A stretch of DNA of 64,000 nucleotides from positions 372,001 to 436,000 of the forward strand of contig NZ_LIRF01000008.1 of assembly GCF_001297705.1 (NCBI RefSeq). The letters run 5' to 3'. Positions 16,958-26,125 of the stretch are shown piece after piece. Numbering within the stretch: the first letter of the stretch is position 1; every line of letters starts with the position of its first letter. Below the pieces are notes generated by a model. It had not been told where the DNA came from and searched no databases. It saw only the letters and a program-made list of their open reading frames with translations. Position numbers and translations under genes: made by a program. Origin of the DNA: Chryseobacterium sp. ERMR1:04 (GTDB taxonomy: Bacteria; Bacteroidota; Bacteroidia; Flavobacteriales; Weeksellaceae).

Positions 16958-17722
16958 TTAAAATGGCTGCAATACCGATGTTGTTAATACAGATTGTGAC
17001 ATATCTGCATTAAGAAAAGTAGTATTTACGGCTCTTCCAATTCCTAAAGTTCCTGAATTCAAATTTCTTTTTACGCAGGCAGCTTTTACATTGTAATCCT
17101 TTTTGGGAAGAAGATTAGTAAGAGTTGCATTAAGATTAAAGATCTTATTTGTTCCATCCCCGCCTAATATTACATCAGTTCTCACTGCCTTTAACTTATC
17201 GTCTACAAAAATTCCGCAGGCAAAACTTATTGATGCATTAGCATTGGTCGTATTAGAATTAGGATTAATCGTTTTTTGAGCAGTCGTTTGAAAAGTAAAG
17301 GTTACTTTATTTTCTGCATTTGTAATAGAAAATTTACCTACGGTTCCAGTCAAAACTGTCCAATTTGCATTATAATCTAAGTTTTCTGCATATGGACTTG
17401 TAGAGCCATTATTACCCGTAAAACGTGCACCTACTTTATCAAAAACTGTAGTCATAGAAAAAAGAGACATACTTCCCATCCCATCAGCAACTTTTACATC
17501 TTTCCAATCATTAATATTCAAATTTGCATTATTGTGAAAGAGTGTTCCTTTTGGTCCCGAAGAACCTTTAGTAGCTGCGGAAGCGCCTATTCTAATTTCC
17601 TTTCTTACATTCAAGTCTCCATTTATATCTAATCTATTTACTGGTGCAGCCGTATTAATACCCACTTGAGCACTTAATAAAGCTCCAAAGAATAGCAAGC
17701 TTATTAACAATATTTGTTTCAT
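16958..17722 (-). CDS. exported protein with VGINT-type N-terminus, tandem paralogue 3
   Basis: 254 residues. A signal peptide (LLISLLFFGALLSAQ) is followed by VGINTAAPVNRLDINGDLNV, the N-terminal motif common to many exported Flavobacteriia proteins, some with phage-fibre-like architecture. The C-terminal ~100 residues share with the two upstream genes FACGIFVDDKLKAVR, a later cysteine (VKAACVKRN) and GIGRAVN. No catalytic motif and no T9SS C-terminal domain is seen. It is last of three genes separated by only 3 bases each, so they are surely one operon. Confidence 0.75.
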   Translation of the reverse strand: MKQILLISLLFFGALLSAQVGINTAAPVNRLDINGDLNVRKEIRIGASAATKGSSGPKGTLFHNNANLNINDWKDVKVADGMGSMSLFSMTTVFDKVGARFTGNNGSTSPYAENLDYNANWTVLTGTVGKFSITNAENKVTFTFQTTAQKTINPNSNTTNANASISFACGIFVDDKLKAVRTDVILGGDGTNKIFNLNATLTNLLPKKDYNVKAACVKRNLNSGTLGIGRAVNTTFLNADMSQSVLTTSVLQPF

Positions 17723-17725
17723 GAT

Positions 17726-18544
17726 TTAGTTTGTTACTGTATTAAACACCTGAGGTACCTCATAAACATCTACTTTAAGTGATGATTGAGAGATGAAAGA
17801 ATCAATATTAGCCGCAACACTAGTTCCTATTCCTAATGTTACTGGAGTATTACTATTTATGTTATAAGATTCCAATCTTGAACAGGCCACGCTTACGGTA
17901 TGATCTCCTTTTGAAAGATTTTCCACAAGACCAATTTGGTTGTGCGTAAGGAAAGGATTGGATGCACTACTTGCCTTAATATTTCCCTGTCTTAAATTCA
18001 CCAGTTTATCATCTACAAAAATCCCACAACCGTAATCAATGGAATTATCTGTGTTTCCAACGGTTCCAAAATCAGCATGAACAACGGTTTCAAACTGAAA
18101 ATAGGTCTTACTTTGTGTACTAAATACTTTGAAAACTTTAGTCAGCCCAGGTATTTTCTTAAACTGTCCAAAAGTACTGAACGTATTGTTTTTAGTAAAA
18201 GAAGCAGAACGTGAAGTAGGAGCAGACTCTTCAGAATCCGTAAATTTCACCCCTTCTCTATCGGAAAACGAGTTATTAAAAATTAAATAAAATTTATTGG
18301 CTTCATAATCAGGAATACGAAGTGTTTTCCATGTAGGAGCATTTCCTTCGCCTTGTGAAACTAAAAGTTGATCATCTCTACCTTCAGAAAGCTTATTATT
18401 AGCATCTTGAACCACTAATTTACCTCTAAGATTATAGTTACCATTCACATCCAACATTGCTTTAGGAGCCGGTGTATTGATTCCAACTTGAGCAGAGAGT
18501 GATAATCCTACTGTAGAGAATAGGATAAATAATATATTTTTCAT
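17726..18544 (-). CDS. exported protein with VGINT-type N-terminus, tandem paralogue 2
   Basis: 272 residues. A signal peptide (ILFILFSTVGLSLSAQ) is followed by VGINTPAPKAMLDVNGNYNL. The C-terminal domain contains YGCGIFVDDKLVNLR, VACSRLESYN and TLGIGTSVAAN, aligned with both neighbours. Two cysteines at equivalent places could form a disulfide. Position in the middle of the operon, 3 bases from each neighbour, suggests the three products work together or as alternative versions. Confidence 0.75.
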   Translation of the reverse strand: MKNILFILFSTVGLSLSAQVGINTPAPKAMLDVNGNYNLRGKLVVQDANNKLSEGRDDQLLVSQGEGNAPTWKTLRIPDYEANKFYLIFNNSFSDREGVKFTDSEESAPTSRSASFTKNNTFSTFGQFKKIPGLTKVFKVFSTQSKTYFQFETVVHADFGTVGNTDNSIDYGCGIFVDDKLVNLRQGNIKASSASNPFLTHNQIGLVENLSKGDHTVSVACSRLESYNINSNTPVTLGIGTSVAANIDSFISQSSLKVDVYEVPQVFNTVTN

Positions 18545-18547
18545 TGA

Positions 18548-19369
18548 TTAATTTACTTGGTAGGTTACAAATTCAATAAGATCGATCTTGAATGCAGATT
18601 CTAAAGTAAATGCATTAGAAAGATTGCCATTACCTTCTACATTACGCCCAATAGCAAACTGAGCGTTGTTATTAGATACATTAATTTTCCTGCATGCAAC
18701 TTCAATCTTTTGTACCCCTACCGGAACGTCTGGTTCCGTGTAATTTAACGTGAAAATATAATCTTGGATTCCTTTCTTTTCAGAATTATTGTTTGAAGAA
18801 ATTTTGTCCGGACGTACCGCTACAAGTTTACCATTTCGGAAAATACCACACGTAAAGCTTACATTCTGAGATGCATTTGCCGTTGAGGCTTTCATTTCAA
18901 CTCCGGTTTGGAACTGATAAGTAAGTCTGTTCAGCCCGTTTTTAATCGTAAAATTATTCTCAAGACCCGCAATTTTCACCCATGTTCCTTTGCTTGCATC
19001 AGTGATATCATCTCCAATACTATTTTTGTAAATAGCATCACCAGAAATCCCGTTAGAAAGAGAGGCAACACCTACTTGATCTGATGATAAATATGAATTG
19101 ATTAATTTGTACTGTCCTTCCTCCATAAAGGTGACATTCAGAGTTTTCCATTGAGGAGATACTCCATCTCCCTGGGAAACCAAAACTTGGCCGTTTAAAC
19201 CGGCATTACCAACTTGGGTAGAAGTACCACCCACTCTAAGTTCTTTTCTTAAGGTGGTCTTCCCGTTGACATCGAGAGTTGTTTGAGGGATGTTTATCCC
19301 AACGCCCACCTGCGCATAGGTATAGACCGAAAACAGCCCAACCACGCATAAATACATAGCTTTTTTCAT
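18548..19369 (-). CDS. exported protein with VGINT-type N-terminus, tandem paralogue 1
   Basis: 273 residues. A signal peptide (MYLCVVGLFSVYTYAQ) is followed by VGVGINIPQTTLDVNGKTTL and SQGDGVSPQWKTLNV, a segment shared with the 17726 gene (SQGEGNAPTWKTLRI). The C-domain has FTCGIFRNGKLVAVR, VACRKINVS and FAIGRNVEG. It is first in the operon. A TACCTTTG -7 box lies 11 bases upstream (complement of 19381-19388) and a repeated 8-mer further upstream may be an operator. Confidence 0.75.
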   Translation of the reverse strand: MKKAMYLCVVGLFSVYTYAQVGVGINIPQTTLDVNGKTTLRKELRVGGTSTQVGNAGLNGQVLVSQGDGVSPQWKTLNVTFMEEGQYKLINSYLSSDQVGVASLSNGISGDAIYKNSIGDDITDASKGTWVKIAGLENNFTIKNGLNRLTYQFQTGVEMKASTANASQNVSFTCGIFRNGKLVAVRPDKISSNNNSEKKGIQDYIFTLNYTEPDVPVGVQKIEVACRKINVSNNNAQFAIGRNVEGNGNLSNAFTLESAFKIDLIEFVTYQVN

Positions 19370-19412
19370 AATAAGGGCTGCAAAGGTATAAAATATTATA
19401 CAAAAAGTAGAA

Positions 19413-19445
19413 TTAACTTAATGTAAGTTAATAGAAATAAGTTAA
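19413..19445. repeat. three copies of TAAGTTAA, operator-like
   Basis: TTAACTTA (19413-19420), a three-base spacer and TAAGTTAA (19424-19431) form a perfect inverted repeat. A third copy, TAAGTTAA, follows at 19438-19445. They lie 44-76 bases upstream of the three-paralogue operon on the minus strand. The spacing suits a dimeric regulator, but AT-rich DNA could produce this by chance. Confidence 0.4.
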
Positions 19446-19470
19446 TTACGCTATAGAATTTATAGCATAT

Positions 19471-19494
19471 AAAAGTAGAATTATTTCTACTTTT
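19471..19494 (-). terminator. probable terminator of mfd
   Basis: AAAAGTAGAA (19471-19480) pairs with TTCTACTTTT (19485-19494) with loop TTAT, a 10-bp stem 10 bases beyond the mfd stop. There is no extended T-run outside the stem, so efficiency is uncertain. Confidence 0.5.
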
Positions 19495-19504
19495 AGCGAA
19501 TTAT

Positions 19505-22500
19505 CTAGTCGTTTTTTAGGATAGATTTTAGTAGATTATTCACCTCATCGACATTTATCACCTTGTCTTTTCTCATCATAAGGTGATTTCCTTCCTTGCT
19601 TACTTTCTCCTTCAGTTGGGCTTCTGCAGGATTTGAGGTTAGGTAACTAATTATGTTTTTAAACTTGCTTGTTTGGTAAAATTTGTCTTGAGGGTTGCCC
19701 GGAAAGTAGCCTAAAAACACTCCATTTTTCATGACAATTTTCTCAAAACCGATGTCGGAAGCGAGCCATTTTAACGAAACACTTTTTAATAAATTAATTG
19801 CTTCTTTTGGTAATTTTCCAAAACGATCGATCAATTCCAGCTCGAATTTTTGCAAATCTGCCTCATTATTGATCTCTGCAAGTTTCTGATAAAGCAATAA
19901 TCGCTCTTCGGTATTCGATATATAAAAATCGGGAAGCATTAATTCTAAATCAGTATCAATATTCACATCTTTTACCGATTTAAAGAGCTTGTTACGATCT
20001 TCCTCATTATCAAATAAGTTCTCAAAATCCTTATCATCTTTTAGTTCTTCAAGAGCTTCCTGCATCAGTTTTTGATAGGTTTCAAAGCCCATTTCATTGA
20101 TAAATCCACTTTGTTCAGCACCTAACAAATCTCCAGCACCACGAATCTCCAAATCTTTCATGGCAATCTGGAAACCACTTCCAAGATCTGAAAACTGTTC
20201 AATCGCTTCAAGACGCTTCCTCGCATCCGATGTAATCATATCATAAGGCGGAGTAATTAAATAACAAAAAGCTTTTCTGTTGCTTCGTCCTACCCTTCCT
20301 CTCATCTGGTGAAGATCTGCCATCCCAAATCTTTGAGCATCATTAATAAAGATGGTATTGGCATTAGGAACATCTACTCCACTTTCGATAATCGTTGTAG
20401 AAACCAGAACGTCATATTTACCTTCCATAAAATCCAGAACGTTTTTCTCGAGTTGCTTTCCTTCCATTTGTCCGTGACCAATGATTACTCGCGCATCAGG
20501 AACCAGTCGCTGAATTAATCCTGCAATATCTTTAAGGTTTTCAATTCTATTATTAATAAAATAAACCTGTCCGTCTCTTTGTAATTCGTAAGACACCGCA
20601 TCACGAATGGTTTCTTCATTAAAACCAACAAGTTGCGTATCCACAGGCTGCCTGTTTGGTGGTGGTGTTTTAATAACTGATAGATCTCGGGCTGCCATCA
20701 ATGAAAACTGCAAGGTTCTAGGAATTGGCGTTGCCGTTAAAGTCAAGGTATCAACATTGCTTTTAAGTGTTTTCAGTTTATCTTTTACTGAAACTCCAAA
20801 CTTATGCTCTTCATCAATAATCAACAACCCTAAATCTTTAAACTTAACACTTGCGCTTGCCAACTGATGTGTTCCTATAATAATATCAACTTTTCCATCT
20901 TTCAGATCAGCCAAAGTTTCAGATTTCTGCTTGGCAGTTCTGAATCGGTTAACATAAGAAACTGTAACTGGAAAATCTTTTAATCTTTCTTTAAAACTTC
21001 TATAATGTTGAAAAGCCAAGATAGTTGTCGGAACCAAAATAGCTACCTGTTTACCATCTGTTGCCGCTTTGAATGCAGCACGCACAGCCACTTCCGTTTT
21101 ACCGAAACCAACGTCTCCGCAAACTAATCTGTCCATCACCGTATCTGCCTCCATATCCTTTTTAACGTCAATGGTTGCTTTTTCCTGATCCGGAGTATCT
21201 TCATAAATAAAACTGGCTTCCAATTCATTTTGCAGATAAGAATCTGGTGTAAAAGCAAAACCTTTAGCCGTTTTTCTTTGAGCATACAATCTGATAAGAT
21301 CAAAAGCAATCTGTTTTACTTTAGCTTTTGTTTTCTGTTTCAATGATTTCCAACTCGGCGATCCCAACTTACTTAGAACAATTTCTTTTCCATCGGGCCC
21401 ATTGAATTTTGAAATCTTATGAAGGGAATGAATACTTACATATAATAAGTCTCCATTTTTATAGGTCAGTTTAAAACATTCCTGAATTTTACCGTCGTTA
21501 TTCACCTTTACCAATCCCATGAATTTTCCTATTCCATGATCGATATGAGCAATATAATCTCCAATTTTAAGAGACATTAAATCTTTTAAAGTAAGCTGTT
21601 CAGATTTAGCAAAATTATTTTTCGCTTTATATCGTTGATAACGGTCAAAGATCTGGTGATCTGTATACACCAAAATTTTGTGATCACTATCTACAAAACC
21701 TTCATGAAGCTCAGACTTAAAGCTTTTAAAAGGCACTTCATGTTCCAGTTCTTCAAAAATTGACTGAAGTCTTTCCCTTTGCTTCTCCGTAGAAAAAGAG
21801 ATCCAGGTATCAAAACCTTCTTCTTGCTTTTCTTCTAAATCTTCAATGAGTAATTCAAAGTTTTTATGAAAAGAAGGCTGTGAAGTCTGATCAATTTTAA
21901 TCTCCGTAATATCTTTCAGCCCTTCAATCGCAACACTGCTAAAATCAATGGTTTTAAATTTTTTATAATCAAATAAAAACTCCTGATCAGAAATAAATAA
22001 TTCCTTTGGTGCTCTATGAGCTATATCTTTGCTTAAAGCTTCGAATTTCTCTAAAGATTTTTCGTAAAACGTTTTAATTCTTTGAATCCCAACAAGTCCA
22101 TTTTTAGAAACAATAAAACTCTCTTTCGGTAATAATTGAAGTAAAGAAACTCTGGTCCCTCCTACTGAAAAATTCATATTAGAAACCAATTGAAGCTCTT
22201 TTACTTTCTCTATAGAAAGTTGTGTTTCAATATCAAATGTTTTTATGCTTTCAACCTCATTTCCAAAGAAAGTAATACGGTAAGGCTTTTCATAAGAATA
22301 AGAAAATACGTCTACAATCCCTCCTCTTACGGAAAACTCTCCGGGTTCAGAAACAAAATCTGTTTGCTGAAAGTTATAATGTGTAAGCAATTCATCCACA
22401 AAATCAAAGTCAAGTTGGTCGCCTACTTTGATCTGATGAGAAATAGCTTTAAAATCTTCTTTCTTCAACACTTTTTCCGATAAAGCACCCGAATAGGCAA

Positions 22501-22873
22501 CAATTACCTTTGGAGATTTGCTTGAATTTATTTTATTTAAAACCTCGGTTCTCAACACCAAATTGGCATTCTGCGTTTTCTCAACCTGATAAGGCTCAAG
22601 ATGCGTTGCAGGAAAATACAAGACTTTTTCTTTCCCCAACAAATCTTCCATCTCCGTATTGACATAAAGAGCGTCTTCTTTATCATCAATTATATAAAGA
22701 ACGGTATGTTTCTGGGTTAAAAAAAGCTCGGCAACAAAAATAGAAGCCGAAGATCCTGCACTTCCTCTTACAGAAATGTGTTGATTATTTTCCAGTTGAG
22801 CAAAAATCTCTTTTCCAAATTCCTTTTGTAATAAATCTGGAAGAAACTTTTCGTTGATTGTTTTTAACTGCAT
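19505..22873 (-). CDS. mfd: transcription-repair coupling factor
   Basis: 1122 residues from the ATG at 22873; the open frame extends 8 codons further but MQLKTINEKF is the usual kind of start. Order of domains: UvrB-like N-terminus, the CarD-like RNA polymerase-binding domain near residue 440 (LKIGDYIAHIDHGIGKFMGL), the RecG-like motor with Walker A GDVGFGKTEVA near 590 and LLIIDEEHKFGV near 686, motif III LTATPIP, QMRGRVGR, and the TRCF C-terminal domain. Mfd removes stalled RNA polymerase at DNA damage and recruits UvrA. A TACCTTTG box (complement of 22938-22945) lies 64 bases upstream. Confidence 0.97.
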   Translation of the reverse strand: MQLKTINEKFLPDLLQKEFGKEIFAQLENNQHISVRGSAGSSASIFVAELFLTQKHTVLYIIDDKEDALYVNTEMEDLLGKEKVLYFPATHLEPYQVEKTQNANLVLRTEVLNKINSSKSPKVIVAYSGALSEKVLKKEDFKAISHQIKVGDQLDFDFVDELLTHYNFQQTDFVSEPGEFSVRGGIVDVFSYSYEKPYRITFFGNEVESIKTFDIETQLSIEKVKELQLVSNMNFSVGGTRVSLLQLLPKESFIVSKNGLVGIQRIKTFYEKSLEKFEALSKDIAHRAPKELFISDQEFLFDYKKFKTIDFSSVAIEGLKDITEIKIDQTSQPSFHKNFELLIEDLEEKQEEGFDTWISFSTEKQRERLQSIFEELEHEVPFKSFKSELHEGFVDSDHKILVYTDHQIFDRYQRYKAKNNFAKSEQLTLKDLMSLKIGDYIAHIDHGIGKFMGLVKVNNDGKIQECFKLTYKNGDLLYVSIHSLHKISKFNGPDGKEIVLSKLGSPSWKSLKQKTKAKVKQIAFDLIRLYAQRKTAKGFAFTPDSYLQNELEASFIYEDTPDQEKATIDVKKDMEADTVMDRLVCGDVGFGKTEVAVRAAFKAATDGKQVAILVPTTILAFQHYRSFKERLKDFPVTVSYVNRFRTAKQKSETLADLKDGKVDIIIGTHQLASASVKFKDLGLLIIDEEHKFGVSVKDKLKTLKSNVDTLTLTATPIPRTLQFSLMAARDLSVIKTPPPNRQPVDTQLVGFNEETIRDAVSYELQRDGQVYFINNRIENLKDIAGLIQRLVPDARVIIGHGQMEGKQLEKNVLDFMEGKYDVLVSTTIIESGVDVPNANTIFINDAQRFGMADLHQMRGRVGRSNRKAFCYLITPPYDMITSDARKRLEAIEQFSDLGSGFQIAMKDLEIRGAGDLLGAEQSGFINEMGFETYQKLMQEALEELKDDKDFENLFDNEEDRNKLFKSVKDVNIDTDLELMLPDFYISNTEERLLLYQKLAEINNEADLQKFELELIDRFGKLPKEAINLLKSVSLKWLASDIGFEKIVMKNGVFLGYFPGNPQDKFYQTSKFKNIISYLTSNPAEAQLKEKVSKEGNHLMMRKDKVINVDEVNNLLKSILKND

Positions 22874-23122
22874 AAATAGTAACGGTATAAACGCCAAAAG
22901 CGATTTCGGGAGTTTTCCGAAACCGTTTAAGACAAAACAAAGGTAAGGATATTTTTTTTCTCTAAAATCATGATTGTGATTTACACAAAATTTAAACTAT
23001 ACCGATAAAAACCTCCTAAATCACAATAAATGCCAAAAAATTTAATTAAAAGTTAAAACGTAAAAAATCCCTATCCATGGCATAATGTTTGAAAGTTCCC
23101 CCACTTAACATTTAAACGAAAA

Positions 23123-23518
23123 ATGATGCAAAAAACAATTAAAGCTTTAGGAATTTTTATGCTGGTACTTTTTACAGCAATCTCTTTTTCATCTTGTAGT
23201 AGCGAGGACGATGTAACCAAAGACGATGTTTTCGCCGGAGTTTACAAAGGAAGTGTTTCTTATAAAGATGCAGACAAAAACATCAGCACAACCGAAGGAA
23301 GTGTTTTTGTAACCAAAGTTGTAAGCGGAACCAAATATAACTTTGCTTTCTCTAACGACATTCCTGCTCTTAACGGAATTGATTTTGAACAAAAGGGAGC
23401 TAATACCATAATTATGGTAGGTTCAAATGCAACAGCTTACGTAAGAGTTGAAAACAATCAGGTGAAAATATTATACACCAAAGACGGTAAAACTTGGACT
23501 GCTGACTGCAAACGTTAA
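23123..23518 (+). CDS. small surface-type lipoprotein, unknown function
   Basis: 131 residues. The signal peptide ends FSSC (Cys25) and is followed by SSEDDVTKDD, a strongly acidic stretch like the Flavobacteriia surface-export signal. The mature domain of ~100 residues is beta-rich and ends with a cysteine (WTADCKR). The start could be either of two adjacent ATG codons. It is monocistronic, with a terminator 22 bases after the stop. No family recognised. Confidence 0.7.
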   Translation: MMQKTIKALGIFMLVLFTAISFSSCSSEDDVTKDDVFAGVYKGSVSYKDADKNISTTEGSVFVTKVVSGTKYNFAFSNDIPALNGIDFEQKGANTIIMVGSNATAYVRVENNQVKILYTKDGKTWTADCKR

Positions 23519-23540
23519 ACTAACTATTTAGACACATACT

Positions 23541-23590
23541 AAGACCTGTTTTCATTTTTGAAAGCAGGTCTTTTATTTTTAAACACAACA
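23541..23590 (+). terminator. intrinsic terminator
   Basis: AAGACCTG (23541-23548) pairs with CAGGTCTT (23575-23582), with inner TTTC/GAAA pairing, then TTATTTTT. It ends the lipoprotein gene. The following stretch to 23774 contains a small hairpin (ACAGCTT at 23659 with AAGCTGT at 23678) and the -7 box of the next gene. Confidence 0.75.
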
Positions 23591-23774
23591 CAAAATTTAT
23601 TTTTTTTAAAATTGTTTTTGATCCTCTGATATTCCAGAAGGCTCTGATAGATTATTAAACAGCTTTAATTTTTTTTTAAGCTGTAATAAACTTTAGTTAA
23701 GTTTCTAAACGTTAGATTTTTCAGCCTAATTTTTGCATAACTTTGATTCAACAAAAACAAATAATACAATTATT

Positions 23775-24065
23775 ATGAAAAAATTAATAACTGCAATGAC
23801 ACTAGTATTAGGACTAGGGTTTGCAACTGCTCAACAAGCTGCTCCTGCAACAGCTTCTAAAGCTCATCAACAGGTAACAAAACCTGCTAAAATGGTAGAC
23901 GCTAAAGCTGTAAAAGCAACAGATACCAAAGTAGCAAAACCAGCAGCCCCGTCTACAACAGCTGTTAAAATGAAAAAAGACGGTACTCCTGATAAGAGAT
24001 ATAAAGACGCTCAACATCTAAAAAAAGATGGTACCCCAGACAAAAGGTATAAAGAAAACAAATAA
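23775..24065 (+). CDS. small exported Ala/Lys-rich protein with KKDGTPDKRYK repeats
   Basis: 96 residues from ATG 23775. The longer frame from TTG 23733 is rejected because a perfect -7 box (TAACTTTG, 23738-23745) lies inside it and MKKLITAMTLVLGLGFATAQ is a clean signal peptide. The mature protein is Ala/Lys/Thr-rich and low in complexity, ending with two copies of KKDGTPDKRYK. It is probably a periplasmic or surface-associated basic protein. I know of similar repeats in other Bacteroidota small proteins but no established role. Confidence 0.7.
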   Translation: MKKLITAMTLVLGLGFATAQQAAPATASKAHQQVTKPAKMVDAKAVKATDTKVAKPAAPSTTAVKMKKDGTPDKRYKDAQHLKKDGTPDKRYKENK

Positions 24066-24106
24066 ACTCAACTTATAGTTGTTATTTTCATAATCAAATT
24101 TCGAAG

Positions 24107-24138
24107 AACCGATGATACTCATTCATCGGTTTTTTTTA
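24107..24138 (+). terminator. intrinsic terminator
   Basis: AACCGATGA (24107-24115) and TCATCGGTT (24123-24131) form a 9-bp stem with a seven-base loop, followed by seven T. It ends the small basic protein gene. Confidence 0.85.
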
Positions 24139-24181
24139 TTTCATATTTCATTAAAATGTCATCAAATTATTTAGTTATTTA

Positions 24182-24189
24182 TAAATTTG
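24182..24189 (+). promoter_or_regulatory. -7 box four bases before the GH3-family start codon
   Basis: TAAATTTG matches TAnnTTTG exactly and ends four bases before the ATG at 24194. Transcription would begin at or next to the start codon, giving a leaderless mRNA. No clear -33 TTG is present. Confidence 0.5.
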
Positions 24190-24193
24190 AACC

Positions 24194-25693
24194 ATGTTAA
24201 ACTTTTTCAAGAAAAATATAGCACTGGTTTGGGCAAAAAAGCATGTTCAAAAGGCTGAAGAATTCAAACAAAATTCGGGGAAAAACCAAGAAGAATTACT
24301 TTTATCTTTGGTAGAAACGGCTAAAAAAACACTGTTTGGAAGAGAGCATGATTTTGAAAACATTCACTCAATAAAAGAGTTTCAGGAAAAAGTTTCTATT
24401 GCAGACTATGAAGACCTTAAACCCTATATTGAAAGAGTAAAAAAAGGTCAGGCCAATATTCTATGGACAGAAACTCCGGAATATTTTGCTAAAACTTCAG
24501 GTACGACTTCGGGATCAAAATATATTCCGATTTCTAAAGAAGCCATGCCTTACCAAATTGCAGGAGCTCAAAGTGCTTTATTCCATTATATTGCACAGAA
24601 AAACAGTGCTGAATTTGTGAAAGGCAAAATGATCTTTCTACAGGGAAGTCCTGAATTAGAAGAAGTTTTCGGCATAAAAACAGGACGCCTTTCTGGGATC
24701 GTTGCACATCACATCCCAAATTATCTACAGAAAAACCGTTTACCGAGTTGGGAAACCAATATGATCGACGACTGGGAAACCAAAGTTGAAAAAATAGTTG
24801 AGGAGACCGAAAAAGAAAACATGACGCTGATCTCTGGAATTCCACCTTGGTTAATCATGTATTTTGAAAAATTAATTGAAAAGAACGGCAAAAAGATCAA
24901 GCAAATTTTTCCTAATCTTCAATTGATCGTTACAGGTGGAGTAAATTATGAACCTTACCGCGATAAAATGGAAGAATTATTGGGTGGGAAAGTTGATATC
25001 ATTCAAACATTCCCTGCTTCAGAAGGTTTTTTCGCTTTTCAGGATGATTATACAAAAGAGGGACTTTTGCTTTTAACCAATCATGGAATTTTCTATGAGT
25101 TTATTCCCTTGGAAGAATATGGCAAACCCAATGCAAGAAGATTAACGCTAAAAGAAATTGAACTGAATAAAGATTATGCATTGATCTTAACAACGAATTC
25201 AGGTTTGTGGGCGTATTCCATTGGTGATGTGGTAAGGTTTATTGATAAAAATCCGTACAGAATTTTAGTAAGCGGAAGGACAAAACATTTTACTTCAGCT
25301 TTCGGGGAACATGTTATTGCTTTTGAAGTGGAAGAAGCTCTTAAAGCAACCTTAGAAAAATATCCCGCACAAATTACCGAGTTTCATCTCGCCCCACAGG
25401 TAAATCCTACAGAAGGACTTCCCTATCATGAATGGTTCATAGAATTTGACAAAGAACCCGAAAATTTGGAAATCTTTAAAGATGAACTTGATGAACAGCT
25501 AAGAAAACGCAATACCTATTATGATGATTTGATTTCTGGAAATATTCTCCAAAAACTTCATATCAGCAGATTAAAAAAGAATGCTTTTCATGAATATGCA
25601 AAATCTCAAGGAAAATTGGGCGGTCAAAATAAAACTCCAAGACTGGCAAATGATAGAAAAATCGCAGATTTATTAGAAATCTATAAATTTTAA
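24194..25693 (+). CDS. GH3-family (auxin-responsive promoter family) acyl-acid-amido synthetase-like protein
   Basis: 499 residues, cytoplasmic. The ATP-binding signature YFAKTSGTTSGSKYIPIS lies near residue 100. TGGVNYEPYRDKMEELLGGK, TFPASEGFFAFQ, LLLTNHGIFYEFIP and SIGDVVRFIDKNPYRILVSGR follow, the ordered motifs of GH3 adenylate-forming enzymes. Plant GH3 proteins conjugate acyl acids to amino acids; bacterial substrates are unknown to me. It is monocistronic. The -7 box ends four bases upstream of the ATG. Confidence 0.9.
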   Translation: MLNFFKKNIALVWAKKHVQKAEEFKQNSGKNQEELLLSLVETAKKTLFGREHDFENIHSIKEFQEKVSIADYEDLKPYIERVKKGQANILWTETPEYFAKTSGTTSGSKYIPISKEAMPYQIAGAQSALFHYIAQKNSAEFVKGKMIFLQGSPELEEVFGIKTGRLSGIVAHHIPNYLQKNRLPSWETNMIDDWETKVEKIVEETEKENMTLISGIPPWLIMYFEKLIEKNGKKIKQIFPNLQLIVTGGVNYEPYRDKMEELLGGKVDIIQTFPASEGFFAFQDDYTKEGLLLLTNHGIFYEFIPLEEYGKPNARRLTLKEIELNKDYALILTTNSGLWAYSIGDVVRFIDKNPYRILVSGRTKHFTSAFGEHVIAFEVEEALKATLEKYPAQITEFHLAPQVNPTEGLPYHEWFIEFDKEPENLEIFKDELDEQLRKRNTYYDDLISGNILQKLHISRLKKNAFHEYAKSQGKLGGQNKTPRLANDRKIADLLEIYKF

Positions 25694-25762
25694 ACACATT
25701 TTTTTAATTCAGGAAACGTTTATTCGAAAAAAATTATAAATTTGGAAAACTAAAAAATAAGA

Positions 25763-26125
25763 ATGAAAGCATCTGTACTTTTAAAATCATCTTTGTTAAC
25801 TTCATTATTTGTAATTTCATCTTGTGCAACTACAAAATATACCGAAGACATTTCTAAGAATAATTATTCTAACCTTGAAGCAGGAAAAATGTATGTGGTT
25901 AAAATGAAAGACGGTTCTAAAAATCAAAAAATGCTATTCCGCAACATAGATGGCAATAATCTTATGGGTACAGCCGGGAAAAAAGACAGCACAGAAGTTA
26001 TCATTCCAAAATCTAATGTAGCATCTGTAAGAGACAGCAGAAAAGCTAGAATTACTGCCGGTGCGGTTGTAATTGGGGCAGCAGGCGTTGCAGCATTAGT
26101 TTTAAGTTCTTCAAGAGCTGACTAA
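25763..26125 (+). CDS. small lipoprotein, unknown function
   Basis: 120 residues. Lipobox FVISSC at the end of the signal peptide, mature start CATTKYTED without an acidic run next to the cysteine, so probably retained in the periplasm. The middle is polar and beta-rich (KMYVVKMKDGSKNQKMLF, SH3-like in feel), and the C-terminus has a hydrophobic Ala/Gly/Val segment (GAVVIGAAGVAALVLSS). A TAAATTTG -7 box lies at 25737-25744, 18 bases upstream of the ATG. Confidence 0.7.
   Translation: MKASVLLKSSLLTSLFVISSCATTKYTEDISKNNYSNLEAGKMYVVKMKDGSKNQKMLFRNIDGNNLMGTAGKKDSTEVIIPKSNVASVRDSRKARITAGAVVIGAAGVAALVLSSSRAD

Noticed and set aside
23733..23774. Upstream TTG start for the small basic exported protein
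   Set aside because: The added 14 residues precede a clean signal peptide and overlap a perfect -7 box.
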